From positions 124,001 to 188,000 of the forward strand of contig NZ_AUGD01000013.1 of assembly GCF_000426845.1 (NCBI RefSeq): DNA of 64,000 bases, in the 5' to 3' direction. The DNA comes from Bradyrhizobium sp. in8p8. GTDB taxonomy: Bacteria > Pseudomonadota > Alphaproteobacteria > Rhizobiales > Xanthobacteraceae. The notes under the pieces are model-generated. The model had not been told where the DNA came from and did no database searches. It saw only the letters and a program-made list of their open reading frames with translations. Both the position numbers and the translations under genes were made by a program. The first letter of the stretch is position 1; each line of letters opens with the position of its first letter. Positions 25,852 to 33,340 of this stretch are shown piece by piece.

Positions 25852-26623
25852 GGCCAACCTGTCCTTCGCCGCTGCATTCGCGCCGGCGCTGCTCGATCCG
25901 GCACGCAGCACGCCCTCGCTCGTGACCGGCCCGAACGGCAAGGCTGCCGGCCGACGCTACGACGTCTACCGCAACAACGTCACGGTCAGCCTGATCGATG
26001 CGCTGGCCGCAATTTATCCGGCGGTGCAACGCATCACGGGCACCGACTTCTTCCGCGCCATGGCCCGCTTCCACGTGCGCAGCAATCCGCCTGCATCGCC
26101 GCTGCTGTTCGAGTATGGTCGCGATTTCCCGGACTTCATCGCGCAATATGAGCATGCGCAGGCCATGCCCTGGCTCGCCGACGTCGCACGCATCGAGCGG
26201 GCCTGGCTCGATGCCTATCACGCCGCCGATGCCGTGCCGTTGTCGCCGGCCCGGCTCTCGGCGGTGGCGCCCGATCGTTTGGCCGGTCTGGTGTTCATTC
26301 CGCATCCGGCGGCGCGATGCCTGCGCTCGGGCTATGCGGCCGTGACGATCTTTGCGGCCAACCGCGACAACACAACGGTCACGCGCATCGATGCCTCCAA
26401 GCCGGAAGATGCCCTGATCACGCGGCCTGAATTCGACGTCACCGTGCGCCGCCTTCCGCCCGGCGGAGCCGTGTTCGCGAGCCGCCTGATATCGGGACGC
26501 CCGCTCGGCGAGGCCGCGGCGGCGGCGCTGGAAGCTGCAAGCGACTTCGACATTGCCGCGAACATCGCCGGGCTGATCGAAGCCGGCGCCTTCACCTCGC
26601 TCGCCGACGGAGACCGATCGTGA
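25841..26623 (+). CDS. bufC1: DUF2063 partner protein (BufC-like)
   Basis: A 260-residue protein. The N-terminal DUF2063 domain (FAPALLDPARS, RRYDVYRNNVTVSLIDALAAIYPAVQRITG, FFRAMARFHVRSNPPASP) is followed by a partner-type C-terminal domain. DUF2063 proteins pair with DUF692 enzymes and are thought to present or recognise the precursor. Overlaps its neighbours at both ends (11 bases upstream, GTGA-type overlap downstream), strong evidence for one transcript. Confidence 0.92.
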   Translation: MPPEANLSFAAAFAPALLDPARSTPSLVTGPNGKAAGRRYDVYRNNVTVSLIDALAAIYPAVQRITGTDFFRAMARFHVRSNPPASPLLFEYGRDFPDFIAQYEHAQAMPWLADVARIERAWLDAYHAADAVPLSPARLSAVAPDRLAGLVFIPHPAARCLRSGYAAVTIFAANRDNTTVTRIDASKPEDALITRPEFDVTVRRLPPGGAVFASRLISGRPLGEAAAAALEAASDFDIAANIAGLIEAGAFTSLADGDRS

Positions 26624-27159
26624 TCACAGACCAACCCATGAGCACCGGCGGCAGCCTGCCGTCGCCTGGAGCACTCATCGCCAAGTCAAATCGTCTGATA
26701 CAGGCGCTCGCAAAGCCGTCGCTGGTCCAGCTCGTGCTGCGCATTGCGCTGGCCGTGCCGTTCTGGCGCTCGGGCATACTGAAATGGGACGGCTTCCTTA
26801 GGCTCAACGAGACGGCGGTGACGCTGTTCAGCGACGAATTCATGCTGCACTTGCCGGGCGGGCCCTATCACTTTCCGGCACCGACGATGATGGCATTCCT
26901 GTCGGGCTCAGGTGAGATCATGTTCCCGATCCTGCTGGTGCTGGGATTGGGCACACGGTTTGCGGCGCTCGGGCTTCTGTTCATGACCGTGATCGTCGAG
27001 CTCACGGTGCCCGACGGCTGGCCGATTCACCTCACCTGGGCGGCCATGGCACTCGGCATCATGGCTTACGGACCCGGGAACGTCTCGCTCGACCATCTCA
27101 TTTGTCGCGTCCGTAGCCCGGATGGAGCCAACGGGCCGGCGCGAAGCGCCGCCCGATGA
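26620..27159 (+). CDS. DoxX family membrane protein
   Basis: A 179-residue inner-membrane protein with four hydrophobic segments (LVQLVLRIALAVPFWRSG, MMAFLSGSGEIMFPILLVLG, FAALGLLFMTVIVEL, LTWAAMALGIMAYG). Starts at GTG 26620 overlapping the DUF2063 stop, or ATG 26638. DoxX proteins are the common fourth gene of bufferin operons. Its last about 17 residues (RSPDGANGPARSAAR) are encoded by an intergenic repeat that begins at 27113, so the C-terminus has been rewritten by repeat insertion. Confidence 0.85.
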   Translation: MITDQPMSTGGSLPSPGALIAKSNRLIQALAKPSLVQLVLRIALAVPFWRSGILKWDGFLRLNETAVTLFSDEFMLHLPGGPYHFPAPTMMAFLSGSGEIMFPILLVLGLGTRFAALGLLFMTVIVELTVPDGWPIHLTWAAMALGIMAYGPGNVSLDHLICRVRSPDGANGPARSAAR

Positions 27160-27237
27160 CAGGCTCCGCGCAATCCGGGGCAGCTCGCGCGATGAGGTAG
27201 CGGCCCCGGATTACGCTTTCGCTCCATCCGGGCTGCA
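27113..27237. repeat. Bradyrhizobium-type intergenic inverted repeat
   Basis: Outer arms GTAGCCCGGATGGAGC (27113-27128) and GCTCCATCCGGGCT (27221-27234) are inverted; inside are a further inverted pair GCAATCCGGGGC / GCCCCGGATTACGC and a GGCGCGAAGCGCC hairpin. This style of CGGAT-rich element is common between Bradyrhizobium genes. The left arm is translated as the DoxX C-terminus. Confidence 0.75.
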
Positions 27238-27241
27238 GGCC

Positions 27242-28087
27242 TTACATCCCGCTCAGCCCGCTATCCACGGCGAGGGCCTGCGCGGTGACGTAGACGCTTT
27301 CGTCCGAGAGAAAGAACAGCACGGCATAGGCGATCTCCCAGGCGGTTGCCTGGCGGCCGAACGGGATATGACCCTTGCCGCGGTTGGGGCGGCCGGCACC
27401 GGCTTCGCGGCCGTTCGGAGTGTCGACGAGGCCGGGATAGACGAGATTGGCGCGGATGCCGCGGCGCGCGCCGAGATGGGCGATGTTGCGCATCAGGCCG
27501 CCGAGCGCGGCCTTGGAGGAATCGTACACCGCCATCTGGGAGCCGGCCTTCAGCGCGGCGATCGAGGAGATGAAGACGACGGCCCCGCCGTCGTTGAATT
27601 TGGGCAGCGCCGCGCGGCAGCACAGCATGGGGCCGCGGACATTGACGTCGTAGATCCTGTTCCACTCCTCGGGACTGACGGCATCGAGCCCGACCTTGCC
27701 GAAGGTACCTATGTTCAGCACCATGCCGTCGAGTCCGCCCATCATGCGACGGGCTTCCTCGATCATGCGCTGAACGTCCGCTTCGGACGTGACGTCCGCG
27801 GCGATGGCGAAGCCCTCGCCGCCTTCGTCGGTGATGCAACTGACGGTCTGCTCGGCAGAGGGGCGATTGAGATCGGCGACCGCGACCTTCGCACCTTCGC
27901 GTGCGCATAAAATGCTCATGGCGCGGCCGTTGCCGATCGGATCGGTGGCGGCGTCGAAGACGCGCTGGCCGCCGCCGACGATGAGGATGCGGCGCCCTTT
28001 GAGGCGTCCCCTGCCCGGCGCCTCGCCTGATGATTCCGCGCTGGGCGGGCGGATGTAGCGTTCCGGCCTGCTCTCGGTTTCCGCCAT
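27242..28087 (-). CDS. SDR family oxidoreductase
   Basis: A 281-residue protein from ATG 28087. The cofactor loop is unusual: VGGGQRVFDAATDPIGNGRA inserts about ten residues between GGG and IGNG. Catalytic FISSIAALKAG and YDSSKAALGG are intact; the NAG motif is NIG. An N-terminal about 35-residue extension is polar. One base separates its start from the stop of the AhpD-like gene upstream, so they are coupled. Probably dehydrogenates a catabolic intermediate. Confidence 0.88.
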   Translation of the reverse strand: MAETESRPERYIRPPSAESSGEAPGRGRLKGRRILIVGGGQRVFDAATDPIGNGRAMSILCAREGAKVAVADLNRPSAEQTVSCITDEGGEGFAIAADVTSEADVQRMIEEARRMMGGLDGMVLNIGTFGKVGLDAVSPEEWNRIYDVNVRGPMLCCRAALPKFNDGGAVVFISSIAALKAGSQMAVYDSSKAALGGLMRNIAHLGARRGIRANLVYPGLVDTPNGREAGAGRPNRGKGHIPFGRQATAWEIAYAVLFFLSDESVYVTAQALAVDSGLSGM

Positions 28088-28088
28088 C

Positions 28089-28649
28089 TCAGCCGCCCGG
28101 CCTCTTGCCGCCGTCATAGACCTTCATGCCGGCGGCGGGATCGAGATCGGTTTCGGTCGCCTCGGTGAGGCGCGCCATCATCATGTAGAAGCCGAGTGCG
28201 ACAATGGATTCGACGATCTCCTGATCGCTGAAATGCGTTCGCACGGCAGCGAAAGTGGCCTCGGGCACGCGGACGTTCTCGACGACCTCGCGGCCGAACT
28301 CGAGCAGCGCACGCTCGGCTCCGCTCAGCGCGGCCGCACCGTAGTCGCCGCGCTCGACCGCATCGATCTGCGCCTGCGTACAGCCGACGCCGAGCGCGAT
28401 CGGAACGTGCTGGCGCCATTCATAGGCGCCGCCCTCCAGCTGGGCGGCCTGGAGGATCAAGAGCTCGCGGTTGACGGCCGAGAGCTTCTGCTTGTGCAGG
28501 ATCGAATTGCCGAGCCGCATCGCCGGGATCATGTTGGCCTCGGCATGAGCCATCATGCGGAAGATGTTGAGCTTGACCGGCATGCGGTCGAACGAAGCGC
28601 GGATGTCGCCGCTCGTCGTCTCCGGATCAATCAGGGGCAGCCTTGCCAC
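28089..28649 (-). CDS. Carboxymuconolactone decarboxylase (AhpD-like) family protein
   Basis: A 186-residue helical protein with the CMD-family core (SAVNRELLILQAAQLEGGAYEWRQHVPIALGVG). The AhpD CxxC peroxidase pair is absent, replaced by EWRQH, as in decarboxylase or hydrolase-like members. Overlaps the end of the upstream TetR gene by 23 bases and precedes the SDR by one base, forming a three-gene operon. Confidence 0.88.
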   Translation of the reverse strand: MARLPLIDPETTSGDIRASFDRMPVKLNIFRMMAHAEANMIPAMRLGNSILHKQKLSAVNRELLILQAAQLEGGAYEWRQHVPIALGVGCTQAQIDAVERGDYGAAALSGAERALLEFGREVVENVRVPEATFAAVRTHFSDQEIVESIVALGFYMMMARLTEATETDLDPAAGMKVYDGGKRPGG

Positions 28650-29325
28650 GGTTCTCTCCCTTGGGCTTTCGTTTCTTGTTGTCGGCGTCGTTGCCTGCCG
28701 CGATCAGCGACAGGAAGAAGGCGAGATAGCGGTCGATCGCCTCGATCACCTTTGCTCGCGGCGAAGGCGCCGCACCCATCACGTAATGTTCGAGACCGAT
28801 GTAGATGAGCCCGGCCGCGAACAGGCGTGCGGTCTCGCGCGGGTCAGTCGTCGAGATCAGACCGGCGAGCGCAAAGCCGCGAAAATAGTCCGTCATCAGG
28901 CTCTGCTCGCGCGCGTAGAATTGATCGGCGAACTTGGCCCGGATGCCGGGGACGCGGTTGCGCTCGGCGGTGATGACCTTCTGGAACTGGTGCTCGCGCG
29001 GATCGGACCATTGCTCGACGAGGTCGAGCGCGAACTGCCGGCAGAACGCGGCGGGTTGACGTGCGAGCTGCTTGTAGCGCGGCTCCTCCAGCCGGCTCGC
29101 CGAGCTGGCCGGACCGTGCTCGGCCACGATCGCCTCCAGGATCGCGGCCTTGCCGGCAAAATGGTTGTAGAGGCTGCTCTCGCGGATGCCGACCCGGCGC
29201 GCCAGCTCGCGCATCGAGGCGCCGCCATAGCCGCTCTGCGCGAACAGGTCGAGCGCTTCGGAGAGGATGCGCTCGCGGGTCGTGGGCGCAGCCGCGTCCG
29301 CCGCGCTGGAGGTAGGGACAGCCAT
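28627..29325 (-). CDS. TetR-family transcriptional regulator
   Basis: A 232-residue regulator. HTH: RERILSEALDLFAQSGYGGASMRELA then VGIRESSLYNHFAGKAAIL; C-terminal TetR ligand domain and a Lys-rich tail. First gene of the operon with the AhpD-like and SDR genes. Two strong palindromes at 29331-29360 and 29365-29380 in the divergent region are its probable operators, controlling both arms. Confidence 0.93.
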   Translation of the reverse strand: MAVPTSSAADAAAPTTRERILSEALDLFAQSGYGGASMRELARRVGIRESSLYNHFAGKAAILEAIVAEHGPASSASRLEEPRYKQLARQPAAFCRQFALDLVEQWSDPREHQFQKVITAERNRVPGIRAKFADQFYAREQSLMTDYFRGFALAGLISTTDPRETARLFAAGLIYIGLEHYVMGAAPSPRAKVIEAIDRYLAFFLSLIAAGNDADNKKRKPKGENRGKAAPD

Positions 29326-29330
29326 GCCGC

Positions 29331-29360
29331 TTGACTAACGAACGATCGTTCGATAGTCAA
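29331..29360. promoter_or_regulatory. Extended TetR operator palindrome (site 1)
   Basis: A 30-base near-perfect inverted repeat: outer TTGACTA/TAGTCAA arms flank CGAACGATCGTTCG, with one mismatched pair. Lies 5 bases before the TetR start. The core is repeated in site 2. Confidence 0.85.
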
Positions 29361-29364
29361 CCGT

Positions 29365-29380
29365 ACGAACGATCGTTCGT
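29365..29380. promoter_or_regulatory. TetR operator palindrome (site 2)
   Basis: Perfect 16-base palindrome ACGAACGATCGTTCGT, 27 bases from the equivalent core of site 1 (near 2.6 helical turns) and 112 bases before the solute-binding-protein start. Confidence 0.85.
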
Positions 29381-29492
29381 CTCGTCATCCTGCTGGGAAA
29401 TGATCGTGGCCCGCAAGTCCAGTGCGGGCGCTGTCATCGCGTTTCAACTCCGCTCCATCGAGAAGCGGGGAGCAATTTCGGGGAGATCTTTC

Positions 29493-30704
29493 ATGGCGCG
29501 CCTTGCCCGTCTTCGCCTGGCCTCGGCCTGCATCCTTGTGCCGCTGCTCGCAGCCGGCACCGCGTCCGCCCAAAGCGCAAAACACGATCCCGGCGCCGAC
29601 GACAAGACCATCAAGATCGGCACCACCGCGCCGTTGAGCGGGCCGGTCTCGGCCTTCGCGCAGATCGCGAAATCGGCCGAGGCCTATTTCCGGAAGGTGA
29701 ACGACGAAGGCGGTGTCAACGGGCGGCGCATCCAGATGATCATCGCAGATGACGCCTACAGCCCGCCCAAGACGGTGGAGCAGACCCGGCGGCTGGTCGA
29801 GAGCGAAGAGGTGCTCCTGATCTTCGGCGGTGTCGGCACGCCGACCAACAGCGCCGTGCACAAATATCTCAATGAGCGAAAGGTGCCGCAGCTCTTCCTC
29901 GGATCGGGCGCGGCGAAGTGGGACGACCCGAAGAATTTCCCGTGGACCGTCGGCTGGCAGCCGACCTATCGCGACGAAGCGATCGCCTACGCCAAGTACA
30001 TCAAGGCGAGCCACGCCAACGCGAAGGTCGGCGTGCTCTACCAGAACGACGATCTCGGCAAGGACTATCTGAAGGCGCTGGAGGAAGGGCTCGACGGCGG
30101 CGAAGCGATCGTCGCGCGGGCGGCTTACGAGACCTCGGCGCCGACCGTCGACACCCAGATCCTGCAGTTGAAGACCGCGGGCGCGGATGTCGTCCTCGTC
30201 GCGGCGACGCCGAAATTCGCGGCACAGGCGATCCGCAAGATCGGCGAAATCGGCTGGAAGCCGGTCACCATCATCTCCAACGTCTCGGCCTCGATCAGCG
30301 GCGTGCTTGAGCCGGCCGGCAAGGACAACTCGACCGGCGTCATCTCAAGCCAGTACCTGAAGGACGCGACCGACCCCGCGCTGAAGGACGATGCCGGCTA
30401 CAAGGAATGGCTCGCCTTCATGGACAAGTACATGCCGGACGGCAACAAGAGCGACTGGCTCAACGTCTATGGCTACACAATCGCGCAGACGCTGGTGACC
30501 GTGCTGAAGGCATCAGGCAACGATCTCACCCGCGCCAATGTCATGAAGCAGGCGACCTCCATGAAGGACGTGCGGCTGCCGATGCTTATCAACGGCACCG
30601 CGGTGAGCAATTCGCCCGAGCGCTTTACGCCGATGACGAGCCTTCAGCTCATCCGCTTCGACGGAACTCGCTGGGTGCCGTTCGGCGGTCTCCTGAAGAA
30701 TTGA
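29493..30704 (+). CDS. LivK-type ABC transporter substrate-binding protein
   Basis: A 403-residue periplasmic protein from ATG 29493 (MARLARLRLASACILVP), preceded by GGGGAGA; Sec signal cut after TASAQS. Peripla_BP_6 features: IKIGTTAPLSGPVSAFAQI, NDEGGVNGRRIQMIIADDAYSPPKTVEQTRRLVE and VGVLYQNDDLGKDYLKALE. Binds a branched-chain-amino-acid-like or aromatic ligand. No permease or ATPase gene is adjacent, so it must pair with a transporter elsewhere. Confidence 0.93.
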   Translation: MARLARLRLASACILVPLLAAGTASAQSAKHDPGADDKTIKIGTTAPLSGPVSAFAQIAKSAEAYFRKVNDEGGVNGRRIQMIIADDAYSPPKTVEQTRRLVESEEVLLIFGGVGTPTNSAVHKYLNERKVPQLFLGSGAAKWDDPKNFPWTVGWQPTYRDEAIAYAKYIKASHANAKVGVLYQNDDLGKDYLKALEEGLDGGEAIVARAAYETSAPTVDTQILQLKTAGADVVLVAATPKFAAQAIRKIGEIGWKPVTIISNVSASISGVLEPAGKDNSTGVISSQYLKDATDPALKDDAGYKEWLAFMDKYMPDGNKSDWLNVYGYTIAQTLVTVLKASGNDLTRANVMKQATSMKDVRLPMLINGTAVSNSPERFTPMTSLQLIRFDGTRWVPFGGLLKN

Positions 30705-30708
30705 GCCG

Positions 30709-31602
30709 ATGCGGCAGGTGAGGATCGGCAGCATGCGGATCGATCTCGTCAGCGAGATCCCTTCGCTTGCCTTCGACAAGAGCTGGCTATTCGCGAACGT
30801 CACCGACGCCGTGATCGCGGAGAACCGCAGCTGGCTCGATCACCGCTATATCGAGCCGGAGACCGGCCGCTTCATCCTGAGCCATCACTCCTATCTGGTG
30901 CGCACGCCGAGCTGGACCGCGATCGTCGACACCTGCTGCGGCAACCACAAGCACCGGCCGCGCGTGCCGGCATGGAACGGTCTCGACCGACCCTATCTCG
31001 AAAACATGCGGGCGCTCGGCGTTGCCCCTGAAGAGGTCGACTTCGTGATGTGCACGCATCTGCATGTTGACCACGTCGGCTGGAACACGCGGCTCTGCGA
31101 CGGTCGATGGGTGCCGACCTTTCCCAACGCGCGCTATCTGATGGGACGGGACGAGTACCGGCACTTCGAGGCCGCCCACAATGCCGCGCCGGCGACACCG
31201 GTGAACCACGGCTCGTTCGAGGATTCCGTGCTGCCGGTGGTGGCGGCCGGGCTTGCCGAGTTCGTCGCGACCGATCATTGCGTGTTCAGCGATCGCGATG
31301 CGGCCGTGCGTTTCGCGCCGGCGCCGGGACATACGGCGGGCAACATGCAGATCCACCTCAATGGTGGCCACGAACACGCGGTGATGTCGGGCGACGTCAT
31401 CCATCATCCGATCCAGTGCGCCGCGCCCTGGCTGTCCAATGCCGCCGACGTCGATCCGGCCGCGGCGCTCGCAACCCGGATGGCCCTGCTGGAGGAGCTT
31501 GCGGACACGCCGAGCTATCTGCTGACCGGCCATTTTCCGGCACCGACCGCCGGGCGCGTGGTCCGGCACGGCGATGCCTATCGCTTTCGTTTCGAGGATT
31601 AG
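30709..31602 (+). CDS. MBL-fold metallo-hydrolase
   Basis: A 297-residue protein starting 4 bases after the preceding stop (ATG 30709; ATG 30733 possible). Metal motif CTHLHVDHVGW (HxHxDH), later PGHTAGNM and SGDVIHHP, TGHFPAP. No signal peptide. Likely opens a lactone or ester in the cytoplasm for the pathway encoded by this operon. Confidence 0.9.
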   Translation: MRQVRIGSMRIDLVSEIPSLAFDKSWLFANVTDAVIAENRSWLDHRYIEPETGRFILSHHSYLVRTPSWTAIVDTCCGNHKHRPRVPAWNGLDRPYLENMRALGVAPEEVDFVMCTHLHVDHVGWNTRLCDGRWVPTFPNARYLMGRDEYRHFEAAHNAAPATPVNHGSFEDSVLPVVAAGLAEFVATDHCVFSDRDAAVRFAPAPGHTAGNMQIHLNGGHEHAVMSGDVIHHPIQCAAPWLSNAADVDPAAALATRMALLEELADTPSYLLTGHFPAPTAGRVVRHGDAYRFRFED

Positions 31603-31725
31603 CCGTCGTGAGATCAATTCAGTCGGCACCGAAGATCACCTCTCTCCGGCGCGGACAGGTGGTCGAGTTCTTGGCTCGCATTCAATTCCAACCAACGCTC
31701 TTTCTTGCTTGAGGGGACCCCGATC

Positions 31726-32694
31726 ATGAAGCTCAGCACCGTCACGCTCTCACTGTTCGCGTCGTTGATCATGGCGGCGCCGGCCCGCGCCGAGGACCCC
31801 GCGTCCTACCCCACCCGCAAGATCCGGATGCTGTTGCCCTATGCGGCCGGCGGCGGCGGTGACGTGGTCGGCCGGCTGCTTGCGGACAGCATGGGCAAGG
31901 CGCTGGGGCAGAGCATCTATGTCGAGAACCACACCGGCGCTGCCGGAACGCTCGGCACGAAGATGGTCGCGACCGCTGCGAATGATGGCTACACCATCAC
32001 CCTCGGCGGCATGACCACCCATGTGCTGGCGCCCGCGATCTATCCGAAGCTGCCCTACGATCCCATCAAGGATTTCACCACAATCGGCCGCGTCGGCACC
32101 TCCTCGATCATGCTGGTCGCGACCAGGAATTTCGCCGCCAACGACGTCAAGGGCCTGGTCGCGCTGGCCAAGAAGGGCGAGCCGATCCAGTACGGCAGCT
32201 GGGGCGTGGGTTCGACCGGGCAATTCTGCGCGGAGATCCTGATGCAGCAGACCGGCATCAAGATGGACCACGTGCCGTTCAACGGTATCGCAAAGCTCGC
32301 CGGCGACCTGCTCGGCGGCCACATCTCGCTTGCAACGCTCGACATGGCAACTGCGACGCCGCTGGTGAAGGACGGCTCGATCAAGGCGCTGGCAGCCTGC
32401 GGCGAACGTTCGCCGAGCCTGCCTGACGTCGCCAGTTACAAGGAACAGGGCGTGCCATTCGACCGCAATCTGTCCTGGGCGATGTATGCCCCGGCGGGCA
32501 TCGCGCCTCCGATCGCACAGAAATTGTCAGCGGCCTTGAAGGAGGCGCTCGGCGACGAGGTGGTGAAGCAGAAGCTCCTGGCGCTCGGCATCACGCCCCA
32601 ATTCGTCCCCGGCGAGGAGCAACGCGACATCAACGCACGCGACATCGCGGCCTGGAAGCAAGTCGCCAAGGGCGCGGGCATCGAGGTGAAGTGA
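31726..32694 (+). CDS. Tripartite tricarboxylate transporter (Bug) substrate-binding protein
   Basis: A 322-residue periplasmic protein from ATG 31726; signal peptide MKLSTVTLSLFASLIMAAPARA. Bug-family features: YPTRKIRMLLPYAAGGGGDVVGRLLADSMGKALGQ, VENHTGAAGTLGTKMVA, HVPFNGIAKLAGDLLGGHI. Binds a carboxylate. The TctA/TctB membrane genes are not in the window, making it an orphan receptor like most Bug proteins. Confidence 0.93.
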   Translation: MKLSTVTLSLFASLIMAAPARAEDPASYPTRKIRMLLPYAAGGGGDVVGRLLADSMGKALGQSIYVENHTGAAGTLGTKMVATAANDGYTITLGGMTTHVLAPAIYPKLPYDPIKDFTTIGRVGTSSIMLVATRNFAANDVKGLVALAKKGEPIQYGSWGVGSTGQFCAEILMQQTGIKMDHVPFNGIAKLAGDLLGGHISLATLDMATATPLVKDGSIKALAACGERSPSLPDVASYKEQGVPFDRNLSWAMYAPAGIAPPIAQKLSAALKEALGDEVVKQKLLALGITPQFVPGEEQRDINARDIAAWKQVAKGAGIEVK

Positions 32695-32719
32695 GCAGGT
32701 TGAGAAGGGGAGCGCGGGC

Positions 32720-33256
32720 ATGAGCCGCATCTTCGGCGCGGTGCGCCAGAACGGGTATGTGGTGCGGGACATCCACGCCGCCATGAAGCACTGGATCGAG
32801 GTGATGGGCGTAGGTCCCTGGTACTACATGGACCGGGTGAAGACCGATTGGTTCCGCCATCGCGGCCAGGATTCCGCCGTGGAGATGAGCATTGCGCTAG
32901 CCAATTCCGGCGATCTTCAGATCGAGCTGATCCAGCAGCGCAACGATGCACCTTCGCTGTACAAGGAGTTTCTCGACGCCGGCCAGGAGGGGCTCCAGCA
33001 CATGTCGTACTGGAGCCATGACTACCAGGCGCTGTACGACACGGCGCTTGGGCTCGGCTACAGGATCGGCCATGAGGGCCAGATCGGCGGCGACAGGGGA
33101 CGCTTTGCCTATTTCGACACGCAGGCCCATCCGGGCACGGTGATCGAGATCTCGGACATCAGCGGCGCCAAGGGCCCGTTCTTCGAGAAGGTCCGGCTGG
33201 CCGCGATGAACTGGGACGGCACCCGGCCGGTCCGCGAAGTCGGCGGCCGTTCGTAG
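32720..33256 (+). CDS. VOC family (glyoxalase/dioxygenase-like) protein
   Basis: A 178-residue protein with two paired beta-alpha-beta-beta-beta units. Candidate metal residues sit in RQNGYVVRDIHAAMKHWIE, LQIELIQQ, LQHMSYWS and GTVIEISD. Similar to lactoylglutathione-lyase-like proteins acting on small carbonyls. Last gene of the 29493-33256 operon, 25 bases after the Bug protein. Confidence 0.85.
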   Translation: MSRIFGAVRQNGYVVRDIHAAMKHWIEVMGVGPWYYMDRVKTDWFRHRGQDSAVEMSIALANSGDLQIELIQQRNDAPSLYKEFLDAGQEGLQHMSYWSHDYQALYDTALGLGYRIGHEGQIGGDRGRFAYFDTQAHPGTVIEISDISGAKGPFFEKVRLAAMNWDGTRPVREVGGRS

Positions 33257-33340
33257 GATCGATCGCCGGCTTGGCCGAATCTTGCAACTGGAGCCTCGAC
33301 AGTAGGGATCGCAGCGCAAGGGCGAAGCGCGCGGCGTCCC

